Shown: one piece after another, positions 38,529-47,191 of the stretch
How the letters are laid out: every line of letters starts with the position of its first letter
Numbering within the stretch: the stretch's first letter is position 1
Origin: Roseobacter sp. GAI101
GTDB taxonomy: Bacteria; Pseudomonadota; Alphaproteobacteria; Rhodobacterales; Rhodobacteraceae
NCBI RefSeq assembly: GCF_000156335.1
Contig: NZ_DS999213.1
Span: 2,902,929-2,966,928 of the forward strand
DNA: 64,000 bases
Direction: 5' to 3'
Translations under genes and position numbers: made by a program
Notes under the pieces: model-generated
Databases searched by the model: none
What the model saw: the letters and a program-made list of their open reading frames with translations, nothing else
Told to the model about the DNA's origin: nothing

Positions 38529-39413
38529 ATGAAAAACTACGCCCTGACCGTCACGTGTCCGTCGACCCGTGGGGTCGTCGCTGCGATTGCGAACTACCTT
38601 GCCGACAACGCCTGCAACATCACCGACAGTGCCCAGTTTGACGACAAGGAAACGGGGAACTTCTTTATGCGGGTCAGCTTTGAAAGCGATGGCACAGTCG
38701 ATCTGGCCGCTCTTGCCGAAGGCTTTGTGGCAACGGCCAGCCCGTTCGACATGACCTATGATTTTCATGATCAGACCGAAAAGATGAAGGTCGTCATCAT
38801 GGTCTCGCGCTTTGGCCATTGCCTGAACGACCTGCTGTACCGCTGGCGCATTGGCGCGCTGCCCATCGACATCGTCGCCGTGGTGTCGAACCATATGGAT
38901 TATCAGAAGGTCGTCGTGAACAACGATATTCCGTTCCACTGCATCAAGGTGACCGCCGAAAACAAGGCCGAGGCCGAAGCGCGGATCATGGCCGTGGTCG
39001 AGGACGCAGGTGCCGATCTGATCGTGCTGGCCCGCTACATGCAAATCCTCTCGGACGAGATGTGCCAAAAGATGTCGGGGCGGATCATCAACATCCACCA
39101 TTCGTTCCTGCCCAGCTTTAAGGGGGCGAACCCCTACAAGCAGGCGTTCCAGCGCGGGGTAAAGCTGATCGGGGCAACTTCGCATTACGTGACCGCCGAT
39201 CTGGATGAAGGTCCGATCATCGAACAGGACATCGTCGGCGTGACCCATGCACAATCCGCCAATGACTACGTGTCACTGGGCCGCGATGTGGAAAGCCAGG
39301 TGCTGGCCCGCGCCATTCACGCGCATATCCACCGCCGCGTGTTTCTGAATGGCAACAAGACAGTCGTGTTCCCTGCCTCGCCGGGGTCCTATGCATCGGA
39401 ACGGATGGGGTAA
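38529..39413 (+). CDS. purU: Formyltetrahydrofolate deformylase
   Basis: The protein has 294 residues. It hydrolyses 10-formyl-THF to formate and THF. The N-terminal ACT domain (about 1-80, LTVTCPSTRGVVAAIA) is followed by a formyltransferase-fold domain. Catalytic marks are NIHHSFLPSFKGANPY (His) and the Asp in TADLDEGPIIEQD. I start at ATG 38529; the frame upstream back to 38430 is not family-like. In Rhodobacteraceae this gene often accompanies one-carbon metabolism; no such neighbour is present here. Confidence 0.94.
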   Translation: MKNYALTVTCPSTRGVVAAIANYLADNACNITDSAQFDDKETGNFFMRVSFESDGTVDLAALAEGFVATASPFDMTYDFHDQTEKMKVVIMVSRFGHCLNDLLYRWRIGALPIDIVAVVSNHMDYQKVVVNNDIPFHCIKVTAENKAEAEARIMAVVEDAGADLIVLARYMQILSDEMCQKMSGRIINIHHSFLPSFKGANPYKQAFQRGVKLIGATSHYVTADLDEGPIIEQDIVGVTHAQSANDYVSLGRDVESQVLARAIHAHIHRRVFLNGNKTVVFPASPGSYASERMG

Positions 39414-39433
39414 GGCCCCATTCGTCAGGGTGT

Positions 39434-40027
39434 TCAGTCGATGATCGGCACATGGGGGCCAGCGTCGCCCCCCAGCATACCCGTCAGCCGTGGATCGTCG
39501 GCAACTTCGATCTGCCGGCGATAGGGTGTGAACCCGCTGCGGATATAAAAGGACAAGGCCTGCGGGCTGTCTATGGTGCAAGTGTGGACGTGAAAGCGGC
39601 TGATGGGCCTGGACCATGCCGTCGTGATCGCGTGGTTCATCAGATAACGGCCCGCGCCCGCGCCGATCAGCGCCGATGTCAGTCCGAAATAGGCCAGCTC
39701 GCATTCACCGCTCTGGCGGAAATCCAGTTCAAGCAGGGCCTCGTCCCTGCCATCTTTTGACAGGGTATAGAACGCGACATCGGGGTCGTTCAGGATCGTG
39801 CCCAGTTCTGCATCCGACATCTTGAGCCGCCCGAACCACAGCCAGTCCTGTGATCCGACGCGGTTGAAGACATCCCGGTACCACTCAAGCGTCGGGGTCA
39901 CCTGCCGCAGGGTTACCCCTTCGGGCAAGGCAATGTCCCGCATCGGCGCGGCGGCTTGCATCTCAAGGTGGGTGACCACCATCGCCAGTTTGCCCGCTGG
40001 CACATCGTGATAGCCGTCACCCAGCAT
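39434..40027 (-). CDS. GNAT-family N-acetyltransferase
   Basis: The protein has 197 residues. The C-terminal half carries a GNAT core: ECELAYFGLTSALIGAGAGRYLMNHA (acetyl-CoA motif with GAGAGR), then HVHTCTIDSPQALSFYIRSGFTPY. The N-terminal part, with EWYRDVFNRVGSQDWLWFGRL, is shared with a Rhodobacteraceae subgroup and its substrate is unknown. It begins 3 bases after the stop of the PfkB-family kinase and so is the third gene of the nth operon. Confidence 0.85.
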   Translation of the reverse strand: MLGDGYHDVPAGKLAMVVTHLEMQAAAPMRDIALPEGVTLRQVTPTLEWYRDVFNRVGSQDWLWFGRLKMSDAELGTILNDPDVAFYTLSKDGRDEALLELDFRQSGECELAYFGLTSALIGAGAGRYLMNHAITTAWSRPISRFHVHTCTIDSPQALSFYIRSGFTPYRRQIEVADDPRLTGMLGGDAGPHVPIID

Positions 40028-40030
40028 AGA

Positions 40031-41020
40031 TCACACCAACCCTTGGGCTTTGAACAGCGCCATGATGTCCGCCTCGGGGCGGGGGCCGACGTGGCTGATG
40101 ACTTCGGCAGCGCAGATGTTGCCCATCTTGCCGCATGTCTCAAGATCGCGGCCCGTGGCCATGCCGTACAGGAACCCGGCGGCGAATTGATCGCCCGCGC
40201 CGGTGGCATCGACCGGAGTGATCTTGGTCACCGGGACATCGACACGTTCGCCGTCGCGGATCAGCGTGACGCCATCGCCCGACCGCGTACAGACGACCGT
40301 GCCGCACATCGCGGCGGTTCTGGCCAGAGCGTCTTCCAGATCGTCGGTTTCAAACAGGGATCTGATCTCGGCCTCGTTGCCGATGACGTAATCCAGTTCG
40401 TCGGCGATCATGCGCAGGAAATCGGCGCGGTGACGGTCAACGCAGAACGGGTCGGAAATCGCGATGCCGGCCTTGCCGCCCGCAGCGCGGGTCAGGCGGG
40501 ATGCCTCAAGGAAGGCTTGCTTGCCCTGATCCTTGTCGAACAGATACCCTTCGAGGAACATGATCTTGGCCGAGGACGCCACGGCATCCGGCACATCCGC
40601 AGGCCCCAGATCGGTCGAGATGCCCAGATAGGTGTTCATCGACCGTTCGCCGTCGGGCGACACAAAGATCATCGACCGCGAGGTCGGCAGATCGCCACCC
40701 GGGACGGGGGCATTCACGAAATCGGTGCCGCCGTCGATCATGGATTGCGCATAGAACTTGCCCAAAGCGTCGTCATTCACCCGACCGATGAAAGCTGTCG
40801 GCAGCCCAAGCGCGCCAATCCCGGCGATCGAATTCGCCACCGATCCGCCGGGCGTTTGCAGCCGTTCCGTCATCTCGCCATAGAGTTCTTCGGCGCGGTC
40901 ACGTTCGATCAGTTGCATGATGCCTTTTTCGATCTTCATGTCGCCAAGAAACACGTCATCGGCATGCGAGATTACATCGACAACGGCGTTGCCGATGCCA
41001 ACCACTTCATATTGGGTCAT
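40031..41020 (-). CDS. PfkB-family kinase, probable adenosine kinase
   Basis: The protein has 329 residues. Ribokinase-family signatures are GGSVANSIAGIGALG near the N-terminus and DATGAGDQFAAGFLYG with the catalytic Asp. The overall pattern (EVVGIGNAVVDVI, then LEGYLFDKDQGKQA) matches proteins annotated as adenosine kinase in alphaproteobacteria; another nucleoside or sugar cannot be ruled out. It starts inside the end of nth (4-base overlap) and ends 3 bases before the GNAT gene. Confidence 0.87.
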   Translation of the reverse strand: MTQYEVVGIGNAVVDVISHADDVFLGDMKIEKGIMQLIERDRAEELYGEMTERLQTPGGSVANSIAGIGALGLPTAFIGRVNDDALGKFYAQSMIDGGTDFVNAPVPGGDLPTSRSMIFVSPDGERSMNTYLGISTDLGPADVPDAVASSAKIMFLEGYLFDKDQGKQAFLEASRLTRAAGGKAGIAISDPFCVDRHRADFLRMIADELDYVIGNEAEIRSLFETDDLEDALARTAAMCGTVVCTRSGDGVTLIRDGERVDVPVTKITPVDATGAGDQFAAGFLYGMATGRDLETCGKMGNICAAEVISHVGPRPEADIMALFKAQGLV

Positions 41021-41661
41021 TCAGTTTTGTCCTCATAGGGGCAGAGATCACGGATGATGCAGGTCCGGCACAAGGGCTTGCGCGCCTTGCAATGGTAACG
41101 ACCGTGCAGGATCATCCAGTGATGGGCGTGTTGTTGGAAATCAACGGGAATGTTGTCTTCGATGGCGCGTTCGACCGCATCCACCGTCTTGCCGGGGCAA
41201 ATGTTGGTGCGGTTTCCAACGCGAAAGATATGGGTATCAACCGCCTGCGCGGGGTAGTGCCACCACATGTTCAGCACGACGTTGGCCGTCTTGCGGCCCA
41301 CACCGGGCAGCGATTGCAGTGCCGCGCGGCTGTTGGGCACGACACCTTCATAATCATCGACCAGAATCTGGCTAAGCTTAATGACATTCTTGGCCTTCTG
41401 GCGGAACAGGCCGATCGTCTTGATGTGTTCGATCAGCCCTTCAAGCCCAAGGTCCAACATCTGCTGGGGTGTCTCGACCACCTCGAACAAGGATTTCGTC
41501 GCCTTGTTGACGCCGGAATCGGTCGCCTGCGCGCTCAGCGCTACAGCCACCAAAAGCGTGTAGACATTGGTGTGATCCAGTTCGCCCTTGGGCTCGGGAT
41601 CGACGGCGTGAAAGCGGGTGAAGATCTCGCGGATCGTGTGATAATCAAGTGGTTTGGCCAT
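41017..41661 (-). CDS. nth: Endonuclease III (DNA glycosylase/AP lyase)
   Basis: The protein has 214 residues. It excises oxidised pyrimidines in base-excision repair. The helix-hairpin-helix LPGVGRKTANVVL supplies the catalytic Lys, and VDTHIFRV carries the catalytic Asp. A 4Fe-4S cluster is bound by C-x6-C-x2-C-x5-C in CKARKPLCRTCIIRDLC. I start at ATG 41661 (MAKPLDY). It leads an operon with the PfkB kinase and a GNAT. The 173-bp gap to the divergent Hint gene shows no further feature. Confidence 0.94.
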   Translation of the reverse strand: MAKPLDYHTIREIFTRFHAVDPEPKGELDHTNVYTLLVAVALSAQATDSGVNKATKSLFEVVETPQQMLDLGLEGLIEHIKTIGLFRQKAKNVIKLSQILVDDYEGVVPNSRAALQSLPGVGRKTANVVLNMWWHYPAQAVDTHIFRVGNRTNICPGKTVDAVERAIEDNIPVDFQQHAHHWMILHGRYHCKARKPLCRTCIIRDLCPYEDKTE

Positions 41662-41834
41662 ATCCAAGGGTATGCGGGGATTTTCCCGCCAGAGCAAGAA
41701 CAAGAGCAGGACGGCGCGCGTCTTTATGATCTGTTTACCGCGAATCCAGATTCCCGTCGCTACAAGGCACGGTCAGTCGCTAAGCTGGTAACGTAGCTGT
41801 TATGCAAGTGCCCAGACGGCGAAAGTGAGGGACG

Positions 41835-42464
41835 ATGTCGGTCGAATTGACTTTTTCAAAAGCTTCGGGCTTCGGCCCGGGCGCAATGATCATGACGATG
41901 GAGGGCGAATTGCCCGTCGAGTGGTTGGAATCGGGCGACCGATTGATCACCCGCGATCATGGGGCACAGCCGATTCTGGCGATCAAGCGGTCGCGCGCCA
42001 TCGGGCCGGACGGCCTGCCATTGTTGCCACCGCTGCGTTTGCGCCCCCGTGAAAATGCCGCGACGGACGGCTTGCAGGAACCTTTGCGTCTGTCGCCGCA
42101 TCATCAGGTCTTGGTGAATTCGCCCCATGTACCGCTGCATCTGGGCAAGCACGAGGTGATGGCGGAAATCGGGGCATTGTCACGGCGCATCGCACCAAGG
42201 CCGGAACCGGACGCGCCCGCCATCAGCTATCATCATATCATCATGGAACATCACGAACTGATCCTGACCTGCGGGATCTGGGCGGAAACGACAGGTCTGG
42301 AAACGGCTGCCATGCTGTCCGTACCGCCGGAAATCCGCCGCGCCAGCAAGGTGTTCATAGAGGATGCAAAAGCCCCGCGCATGTGTCTGAACCGGGTCGA
42401 ATCCCGAATGATCCGTGACTTGCTGGGCCCTGACGAAACGATTTTGCATCTTCTGGCGGCCTAG
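41835..42464 (+). CDS. Hint-domain protein with degenerate nucleophile
   Basis: The protein has 209 residues, consisting almost entirely of one Hint (Hedgehog/intein) domain. GFGPGAMIMTMEGELPVEW (12-30) matches the first block of the usual CFTPGTxI, but the nucleophile position is Gly12, so self-cleavage is not expected. A second block is LRLSPHHQVLV (about 85-95). There is no RTX or secretion domain, unlike many Rhodobacteraceae Hint proteins. The cellular role is unknown. It is divergent from nth. Confidence 0.8.
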   Translation: MSVELTFSKASGFGPGAMIMTMEGELPVEWLESGDRLITRDHGAQPILAIKRSRAIGPDGLPLLPPLRLRPRENAATDGLQEPLRLSPHHQVLVNSPHVPLHLGKHEVMAEIGALSRRIAPRPEPDAPAISYHHIIMEHHELILTCGIWAETTGLETAAMLSVPPEIRRASKVFIEDAKAPRMCLNRVESRMIRDLLGPDETILHLLAA

Positions 42465-42525
42465 CTGGGCGCTTTGGCGCATGTTTCGGGTCGCACGGAT
42501 GACCCGCAGTGATTAGCTTGGGGGC

Positions 42526-43407
42526 ATGACTCAAGGTATCGCCCCCCCGCCCCCCACGACTGATTCCGCGACGGAACATGGCTACCATTACGGCATCATG
42601 CGCCGGGCCATCGACCTGATCGATCACGCCACCGACCCCATGGCGCTGGACCAGATCGCCAGCGAAATGAACATGAGCACTGCCCATTTCCAGCGTCTGT
42701 TTTCCCGCTGGGTCGGTGTCTCGCCGAAACGCTACCAGCAATATCTGATGCTGGACCATGCCAAGACCCTATTGCGCGACCGGTTCACGACGCTTGGCAC
42801 CGCCCATGCCGTTGGTCTGTCCGGGTCCAGCCGCCTGCATGATCTTTTCCTGCGATGGGAGGCGATGAGCCCCGGTGAGTTTGCCCGCAAAGGCGAGGGG
42901 CTGGTGATTTCTTGGGGATGGTTCGACAGCCCCTTCGGCCCGTCCCTGGTCATGGGGACGGACCGGGGCATCTGCGGCTTGGCGTTCGCGGCCGAAACCG
43001 GCGAAGCACCCGCGATGGACGACATGCGCCGCCGCTGGCCCGGTGCGACATTCCGCGAAAATTCAGACCTGTTGCGGGACTGGGTGCAGATCGCCTTTGC
43101 CACGCAGGATGGCAGCGGTGCAAAGGCCCCCCTGTATCTGATCGGCGCGCCCTTTCAGATCAAGGTGTGGGAGGCTTTGCTGAGCATCCCGTCGGGCCAC
43201 GTCACGACCTATTCCGAAATTGCCCAGACCATCGGCACCCCCAAGGCCGTGCGCGCCGTGGGCACGGCTGTCGGGCGCAATCCGATCAGCTGGCTGATCC
43301 CGTGCCACCGCGCCCTGCGCAAATCAGGCGGGTTGGGGGGCTATCACTGGGGCCTGCCGGTCAAACGCGCGATGCTGGCCTTTGAATCCGCCCGTGCCGA
43401 TGCCTGA
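42526..43407 (+). CDS. Ada-like methylated-DNA-protein-cysteine methyltransferase with AraC-type HTH
   Basis: The protein has 293 residues. An N-terminal AraC-like helix-turn-helix domain (about 20-120, with MSTAHFQRLFSRWVGVSPKRYQQ) is fused to an O6-methylguanine-DNA methyltransferase domain. The methyl-acceptor cysteine is C260 in the PCHR motif, preceded by IPSGHVTTYSEIA and followed by GGLGGYHWG. The zinc/phosphotriester domain of full Ada is missing, so it resembles the Ada-core plus Ogt fusion. It repairs alkylated guanine and may regulate its own or other genes. Confidence 0.92.
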   Translation: MTQGIAPPPPTTDSATEHGYHYGIMRRAIDLIDHATDPMALDQIASEMNMSTAHFQRLFSRWVGVSPKRYQQYLMLDHAKTLLRDRFTTLGTAHAVGLSGSSRLHDLFLRWEAMSPGEFARKGEGLVISWGWFDSPFGPSLVMGTDRGICGLAFAAETGEAPAMDDMRRRWPGATFRENSDLLRDWVQIAFATQDGSGAKAPLYLIGAPFQIKVWEALLSIPSGHVTTYSEIAQTIGTPKAVRAVGTAVGRNPISWLIPCHRALRKSGGLGGYHWGLPVKRAMLAFESARADA

Positions 43408-43454
43408 CCGATAAGCGATTTCCGGCCTATCTATCGTGCCAATGCGGTTCTCTG

Positions 43455-43480
43455 GGAACCGAACCCATTGTAAAGAAGTT
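43455..43480 (+). promoter_or_regulatory. Candidate stress (EcfG-like) promoter of the OmpA lipoprotein gene
   Basis: GGAAC (43455-43459) is followed after 17 bases by AGTT (43477-43480), 52 bases before the ATG. It is one base off the GGAAC-N16/17-CGTT type used by the alphaproteobacterial general stress sigma factor. A similar site precedes the other glycine-zipper lipoprotein at 62349-62373. Confidence 0.4.
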
Positions 43481-43532
43481 ATGCAACGAGACGCCTCGCC
43501 CGAACGGGGCCCAAACCAAAGGCAAACTAGAC

Positions 43533-44198
43533 ATGACTTTTTCGAAGATGACCATCGCCGCAGCCCTGACCAGCGTTCTTGCGCTTAGCGCTTGTGAACC
43601 CGGCCCGATTGGCGGCAACCCCAATGACCCCAACGCCAAGACCCGCAACGGTGCATTGATCGGTGCAGGTGCCGGTGCTGTAATCGGTGCCCTGTCCAAA
43701 GGTGACGGCAACCGCGCTGAGGGCGCGTTGGCAGGTGCCCTTGCAGGTGGCGCGGTTGGCGCTGGTGTGGGCTACACGCTGGATCAGCAAGAGGCAGATC
43801 TGCGCCGCCAGCTGGATTCGAACGTCATCATCACCAACACAGGCGACCGCCTGATCGTAACGCTGCCACAGGACATCCTGTTCGCGACCGACAGCACCAC
43901 TGTCCAGTCTGGCATGCAAAGCGATCTGGCTGCTCTGGCGCGCAATGTTAACGTCTACAGCAACTCCACGCTGCAGGTTATCGGCCACACCGACAGCGTC
44001 GGCGACGCCAGCTATAACCAGCAACTGTCCGAAGGGCGCGCCAATGCCGTGGCGAATGTGCTGATCGGCAACGGTGTACCGCGCAACCGCATTCAGGCCG
44101 TCGGTCGCGGCGAAAGCCAGCCGGTCGCCAGCAACCTGAACGCATCTGGCAAGGCGCAAAACCGCCGCGTCGAGATTGTTATTCTGCCCAACGCCTGA
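43533..44198 (+). CDS. OmpA-family outer-membrane lipoprotein with glycine-zipper domain
   Basis: The protein has 221 residues. The lipobox ALSAC gives lipidated C21. A glycine-zipper stretch (about 40-80, GALIGAGAGAVIGAL and ALAGGAVGAGVG) is followed by an OmpA peptidoglycan-binding domain (about 110-220, QVIGHTDSVGDASYN, NRRVEIVILP). It tethers the outer membrane to the wall, similar to YiaD. A terminator follows. The glycine zipper resembles that of the small lipoprotein at 62059. Confidence 0.9.
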   Translation: MTFSKMTIAAALTSVLALSACEPGPIGGNPNDPNAKTRNGALIGAGAGAVIGALSKGDGNRAEGALAGALAGGAVGAGVGYTLDQQEADLRRQLDSNVIITNTGDRLIVTLPQDILFATDSTTVQSGMQSDLAALARNVNVYSNSTLQVIGHTDSVGDASYNQQLSEGRANAVANVLIGNGVPRNRIQAVGRGESQPVASNLNASGKAQNRRVEIVILPNA

Positions 44199-44235
44199 AC
44201 CACGCCAGACATACAGGCAGGGTGAAAATTGTAGC

Positions 44236-44260
44236 AGGCCCCGGCATCGCGCCGGGGCCT
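44236..44260 (+). terminator. Rho-independent terminator after the OmpA lipoprotein gene
   Basis: AGGCCCCGGC (44236-44245) pairs perfectly with GCCGGGGCCT (44251-44260), followed by the T-rich CTTGCTTTTG. Confidence 0.85.
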
Positions 44261-44322
44261 CTTGCTTTTGTACCGGGACGCCACAGGTCTTGGGGTAACA
44301 GAGAGTTATAAAGGAAAAGAAA

Positions 44323-44865
44323 ATGGCCAAACAAAAACTGATCGGCATCTCGGGGTCTTTGCGCAAGGCGTCCACAAATTCAAAGCTGCTGGCCGAGGCC
44401 GCGCGCCTGTTCGGCGACTGCGATTATACAGAGGCCGACATTCGTTTTCCGCTGTATGATGCAGACGAGGAGCAGGCGAATGGCGTTCCCGCCGCAGTGC
44501 AAAAGGTGGCGGATCAGATTGCCGACGCCGATGCCGTTCTTATCTCGACCGTGGAATACAACAAGGGCCCGTCAGGTGTTCTGAAGAACGCGCTGGACTG
44601 GATCAGCCGGGTGGACGGCACGCCGTGGTCGGGCAAGCCGCTTGCCGTCATGTCCGCCGCCGCAGGGCGTGCGGGGGGCGAGCGCGCGCAGTTGATCCTG
44701 CGCAGCTTCATGGTGCCGTTCCGCCCCCGGATATTGCAGGGGCCGGAAATTCACCTGGCCAACAGCAGCAATGCTTTCGATGACAACGACCGTTTGACCG
44801 GTGAGATGTATGTAAAAGAGCTGACCGAACTCATGACATCGCTGCGCGCCGAGATTGGCCGCTAA
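44323..44865 (+). CDS. NADPH-dependent FMN reductase family protein
   Basis: The protein has 180 residues of flavodoxin-like fold. The FMN phosphate loop is GISGSLRKASTNSKLL, followed by STVEYNKGPSGVLKNALDWISR, which is the usual flavin-ring loop of the ChrR/YieF/AzoR-type reductases. It may reduce quinones, chromate or azo compounds; FMN-dependent electron transfer is clear, the substrate is not. AAGGAAAAG is the ribosome site. The stop shares CTAA with the VOC gene on the other strand. Confidence 0.88.
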   Translation: MAKQKLIGISGSLRKASTNSKLLAEAARLFGDCDYTEADIRFPLYDADEEQANGVPAAVQKVADQIADADAVLISTVEYNKGPSGVLKNALDWISRVDGTPWSGKPLAVMSAAAGRAGGERAQLILRSFMVPFRPRILQGPEIHLANSSNAFDDNDRLTGEMYVKELTELMTSLRAEIGR

Positions 44866-45278
44866 AGCGCGGGCACGCTGACCTCGATCAGGTTTCGGTC
44901 GGGGTCGCGCAGATAAAGCGACGTGATCGGCCCGGTTGCCCCTGAACGCGCAACCGGGCCGTCTTCGATTTTTATGCCGTGGATGGTCAGATGCTTGACC
45001 CAGTCTTCGATCGGGGCATCGGTCAGAAAACAAAGATCGGCGGTGCCGGTACCGGGGTTGGCGGCCTTGGGGTCAAATTCGCGCCCCTTTTGATGCAGGT
45101 TGATTTTGGACTGACCAAAGCGCAAGGCCCAGCGTTTGCTGCCATCTGCGACTTCGAACTGCTGGCCACGCATGCCCAGCACCTGCGTGTAGAATCGTAC
45201 GGTTTCGGGGATGCTGGAAACCGTGAGCACAAGATGATCCAGTTCGCGCACGCGGCATTGAATATCGGACTGTGCCAT
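44862..45278 (-). CDS. VOC-family protein (glyoxalase/bleomycin resistance/extradiol fold)
   Basis: The protein has 138 residues, one pair of beta-alpha-beta-beta-beta units. Metal-ligand positions include His in LDHLVLTV near the start and Glu in DRNLIEVS at the end. LYLRDPDRNLIEV is the typical VOC terminus. The exact reaction is unknown. I start at ATG 45278 because AAGGGGG lies directly upstream. It is tail-to-tail with the FMN reductase, overlapping by 4 bases, and divergent from the MaoC-like gene. Confidence 0.87.
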   Translation of the reverse strand: MAQSDIQCRVRELDHLVLTVSSIPETVRFYTQVLGMRGQQFEVADGSKRWALRFGQSKINLHQKGREFDPKAANPGTGTADLCFLTDAPIEDWVKHLTIHGIKIEDGPVARSGATGPITSLYLRDPDRNLIEVSVPAL

Positions 45279-45319
45279 GGCACCCCCTTGGTTAACGTTC
45301 CTGACCACAGATTGATGCT

Positions 45320-46102
45320 ATGACCGAGCAACGTAAACAAGATATGATCGACCCTGCCCGTGCTGCCGCTTTTCGCGTTGCCCTTGGGCAAAAAGAGGCA
45401 GTGAAGACGGGCGATCCATTGCCGCCGTTCTTTCATCAACTCTATTTCTGGGAACCCGAACCGCCCGTGTCCCTTGGTCGTGACGGTCATCCCCGTGTGG
45501 GCGGGCTGATTCCCGATATGGGGCTGCCGCGGCGCATGTGGGCCGGGGGGCGTCTGGCCTTTGAACGACCGCTTCTGGCAGGGATCGCGGCGGAAAAACG
45601 CACCATCTGCGAAAACCAGAACCGCAAGGACGGGCGGTCCGGGCCGTTGGGCTTTGTCACCTTGCGGCATGAAATCTGGCAGGACGGCGCGCTGTGCCTG
45701 ACCGAATGGCAGGATCTGGTCTATCGCGAGGACGCGACACCGGATGCGCCCAAGCCAAGGCCCCCCATGGCCCGGACCGACGCGGAAACGATCACGGCGG
45801 TGGATTTCACCTCGACCCTGCTGTTTCGCTATTCGGCGCTGACCTTCAATGGGCACCGTATCCATTACGATCTGGACTATGCCCGCGATGTCGAAGGCTA
45901 TGGCGGACTGGTCGTGCATGGCCCGCTGCTGGCGCAGCTCTTGATGCTGAAGGCCGAAGATGACTTGGGGCCGCTGACCACTTTCAGCTTCCGCGCCACA
46001 TCGCCCTTGATGCATTTTGAAACGGCATCCTTGTGCCGCAACGGTCGGGATCTGTGGGTCGCAGGGCCGGATGGCCGGCAGTGCATGGTGGCCAAAGCCT
46101 AG
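45320..46102 (+). CDS. MaoC-like acyl-CoA hydratase (mesaconyl-C4-CoA hydratase-like)
   Basis: The protein has 260 residues of hot-dog fold. The early part DPLPPFFHQLYFWE, then MWAGGRLAFERP, matches FAS1-type dehydratase domains as in 3-methylfumaryl-CoA (mesaconyl-C4-CoA) hydratase. The later LLFRYSALTFNGHRIHYDLDYA carries the catalytic Asp/His of the MaoC hydratases. The CoA substrate is uncertain, and no other gene of the 3-hydroxypropionate or ethylmalonyl-CoA pathway is adjacent. An in-frame ATG at 45347 is an alternative start. The stop shares CTAG with the FAD oxidase. Confidence 0.78.
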   Translation: MTEQRKQDMIDPARAAAFRVALGQKEAVKTGDPLPPFFHQLYFWEPEPPVSLGRDGHPRVGGLIPDMGLPRRMWAGGRLAFERPLLAGIAAEKRTICENQNRKDGRSGPLGFVTLRHEIWQDGALCLTEWQDLVYREDATPDAPKPRPPMARTDAETITAVDFTSTLLFRYSALTFNGHRIHYDLDYARDVEGYGGLVVHGPLLAQLLMLKAEDDLGPLTTFSFRATSPLMHFETASLCRNGRDLWVAGPDGRQCMVAKA

Positions 46103-47130
46103 AAGTTATCCTCGACCCGAAAGCCGTCGGGGATCGCGTCGCGGCCTTCCAGCATCAGATCAGCCATGACCTGCGCCACTTTCGGGGCCATGCCAAAGCC
46201 GATCTTGAAGCCGCCGTTTGCGATGAAATGACCTGGCTTGCCGGGCCAAGCCCCCAGCATGGGCGCGCGGCTGCGGCTGCGCGGGCGCACACCGGCCCAG
46301 CGGTCGATCACCTGCGCCTGCGCAAGGGCAGGCACAGCGGCGCGGGCGGCGGCAATCACGGCGTCAAGCTGCGCGTCGGTCTGGTCAGGGGTGTCATAGT
46401 CACGTTCAGAGGTTGATCCGATCGCGACCGTGCCGTCGCCATGGGGGATGACATGCACACCGCCCGCGAAAAGCTGCGGCAGCCCGCGCGCATCATGTGC
46501 CAGCAGCGCGGCCTGTCCCTTGACGCCATTGCCGACCATCCGGCTGTGACCGGCGGTCATTTGCTCCAACCCGGCTACACCCGTCGCCCACAGTACCGCG
46601 CCCCGATCGGGGCTTTCCGGCGTCACGTGGACGCCCTTGGGGCGCAAGGCCTGCACCAATGCCGCGCAAGCCATCCGGGGGTGGATCAGCGCGCTAAGCG
46701 TGTCATGGATCAACCGGCCCGAGGGACTTTGCGGTTCCCATGGCGCGCCTGTTGCCTGCACGACCTGCCAAGTTGCATTGCCCTGCCACAAAGCCTGCGC
46801 GGTTTCGGCGCGGCGCTGCGCCAGGGCCAGACCTGCATCATCGGCGATGGGTTGCAGCCGGCCCTTGCGCGCATACCCTGACACGCCACCCCCTGCGGTT
46901 TCGACGTCGCGCCAAAAGGCTTCGGCCATCAAAAGGCTGTCCAGCTGAAACGCCTTCTTGGCGTTCCAGTTTTCCGGCACGTGCGGGGCCAAGGCACCGA
47001 CGATGCCGCCGCTGCTGCCCGACGCAGGGCCGTTGGGGTCGATTACCTGTACCGATGCGCCGCGCTGGGCACAGGCCCATGCGACCGACAGCCCGAATAT
47101 CCCAGCCCCCCGTATCGTGATTTCGGCCAT
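46099..47130 (-). CDS. FAD-dependent oxidoreductase, D-amino acid oxidase/MnmC-oxidase-like
   Basis: The protein has 343 residues from ATG 47130, chosen for GAGGA 6 bases upstream; a TTG six bases earlier also starts the frame. It has RGAGIFGLSVAWACAQRG (FAD-binding) and a C-terminal GGFKIGFGMAPKVAQVMADL typical of DAO-family oxidases. It is divergent from mnmD by 61 bp. In gammaproteobacteria these two activities are fused as MnmC, so this gene may supply the oxidase (demodification) half for tRNA wobble uridine. That is inference from position; a generic amino-acid oxidase is also possible. Confidence 0.7.
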   Translation of the reverse strand: MAEITIRGAGIFGLSVAWACAQRGASVQVIDPNGPASGSSGGIVGALAPHVPENWNAKKAFQLDSLLMAEAFWRDVETAGGGVSGYARKGRLQPIADDAGLALAQRRAETAQALWQGNATWQVVQATGAPWEPQSPSGRLIHDTLSALIHPRMACAALVQALRPKGVHVTPESPDRGAVLWATGVAGLEQMTAGHSRMVGNGVKGQAALLAHDARGLPQLFAGGVHVIPHGDGTVAIGSTSERDYDTPDQTDAQLDAVIAAARAAVPALAQAQVIDRWAGVRPRSRSRAPMLGAWPGKPGHFIANGGFKIGFGMAPKVAQVMADLMLEGRDAIPDGFRVEDNF

Positions 47131-47191
47131 TGCCAATCCTCGCCCTTTTTGCGCAGTGTTTCCGAAAGCCCCGATAACACAAGGTCGCCAC

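Noticed and set aside
42385-42420. tRNA T-arm-like string (GGGTCGAATCCC)
   Set aside because: It lies within the Hint gene in frame, and no acceptor, D or anticodon stem can be built around it. No other tRNA-like structure was found.
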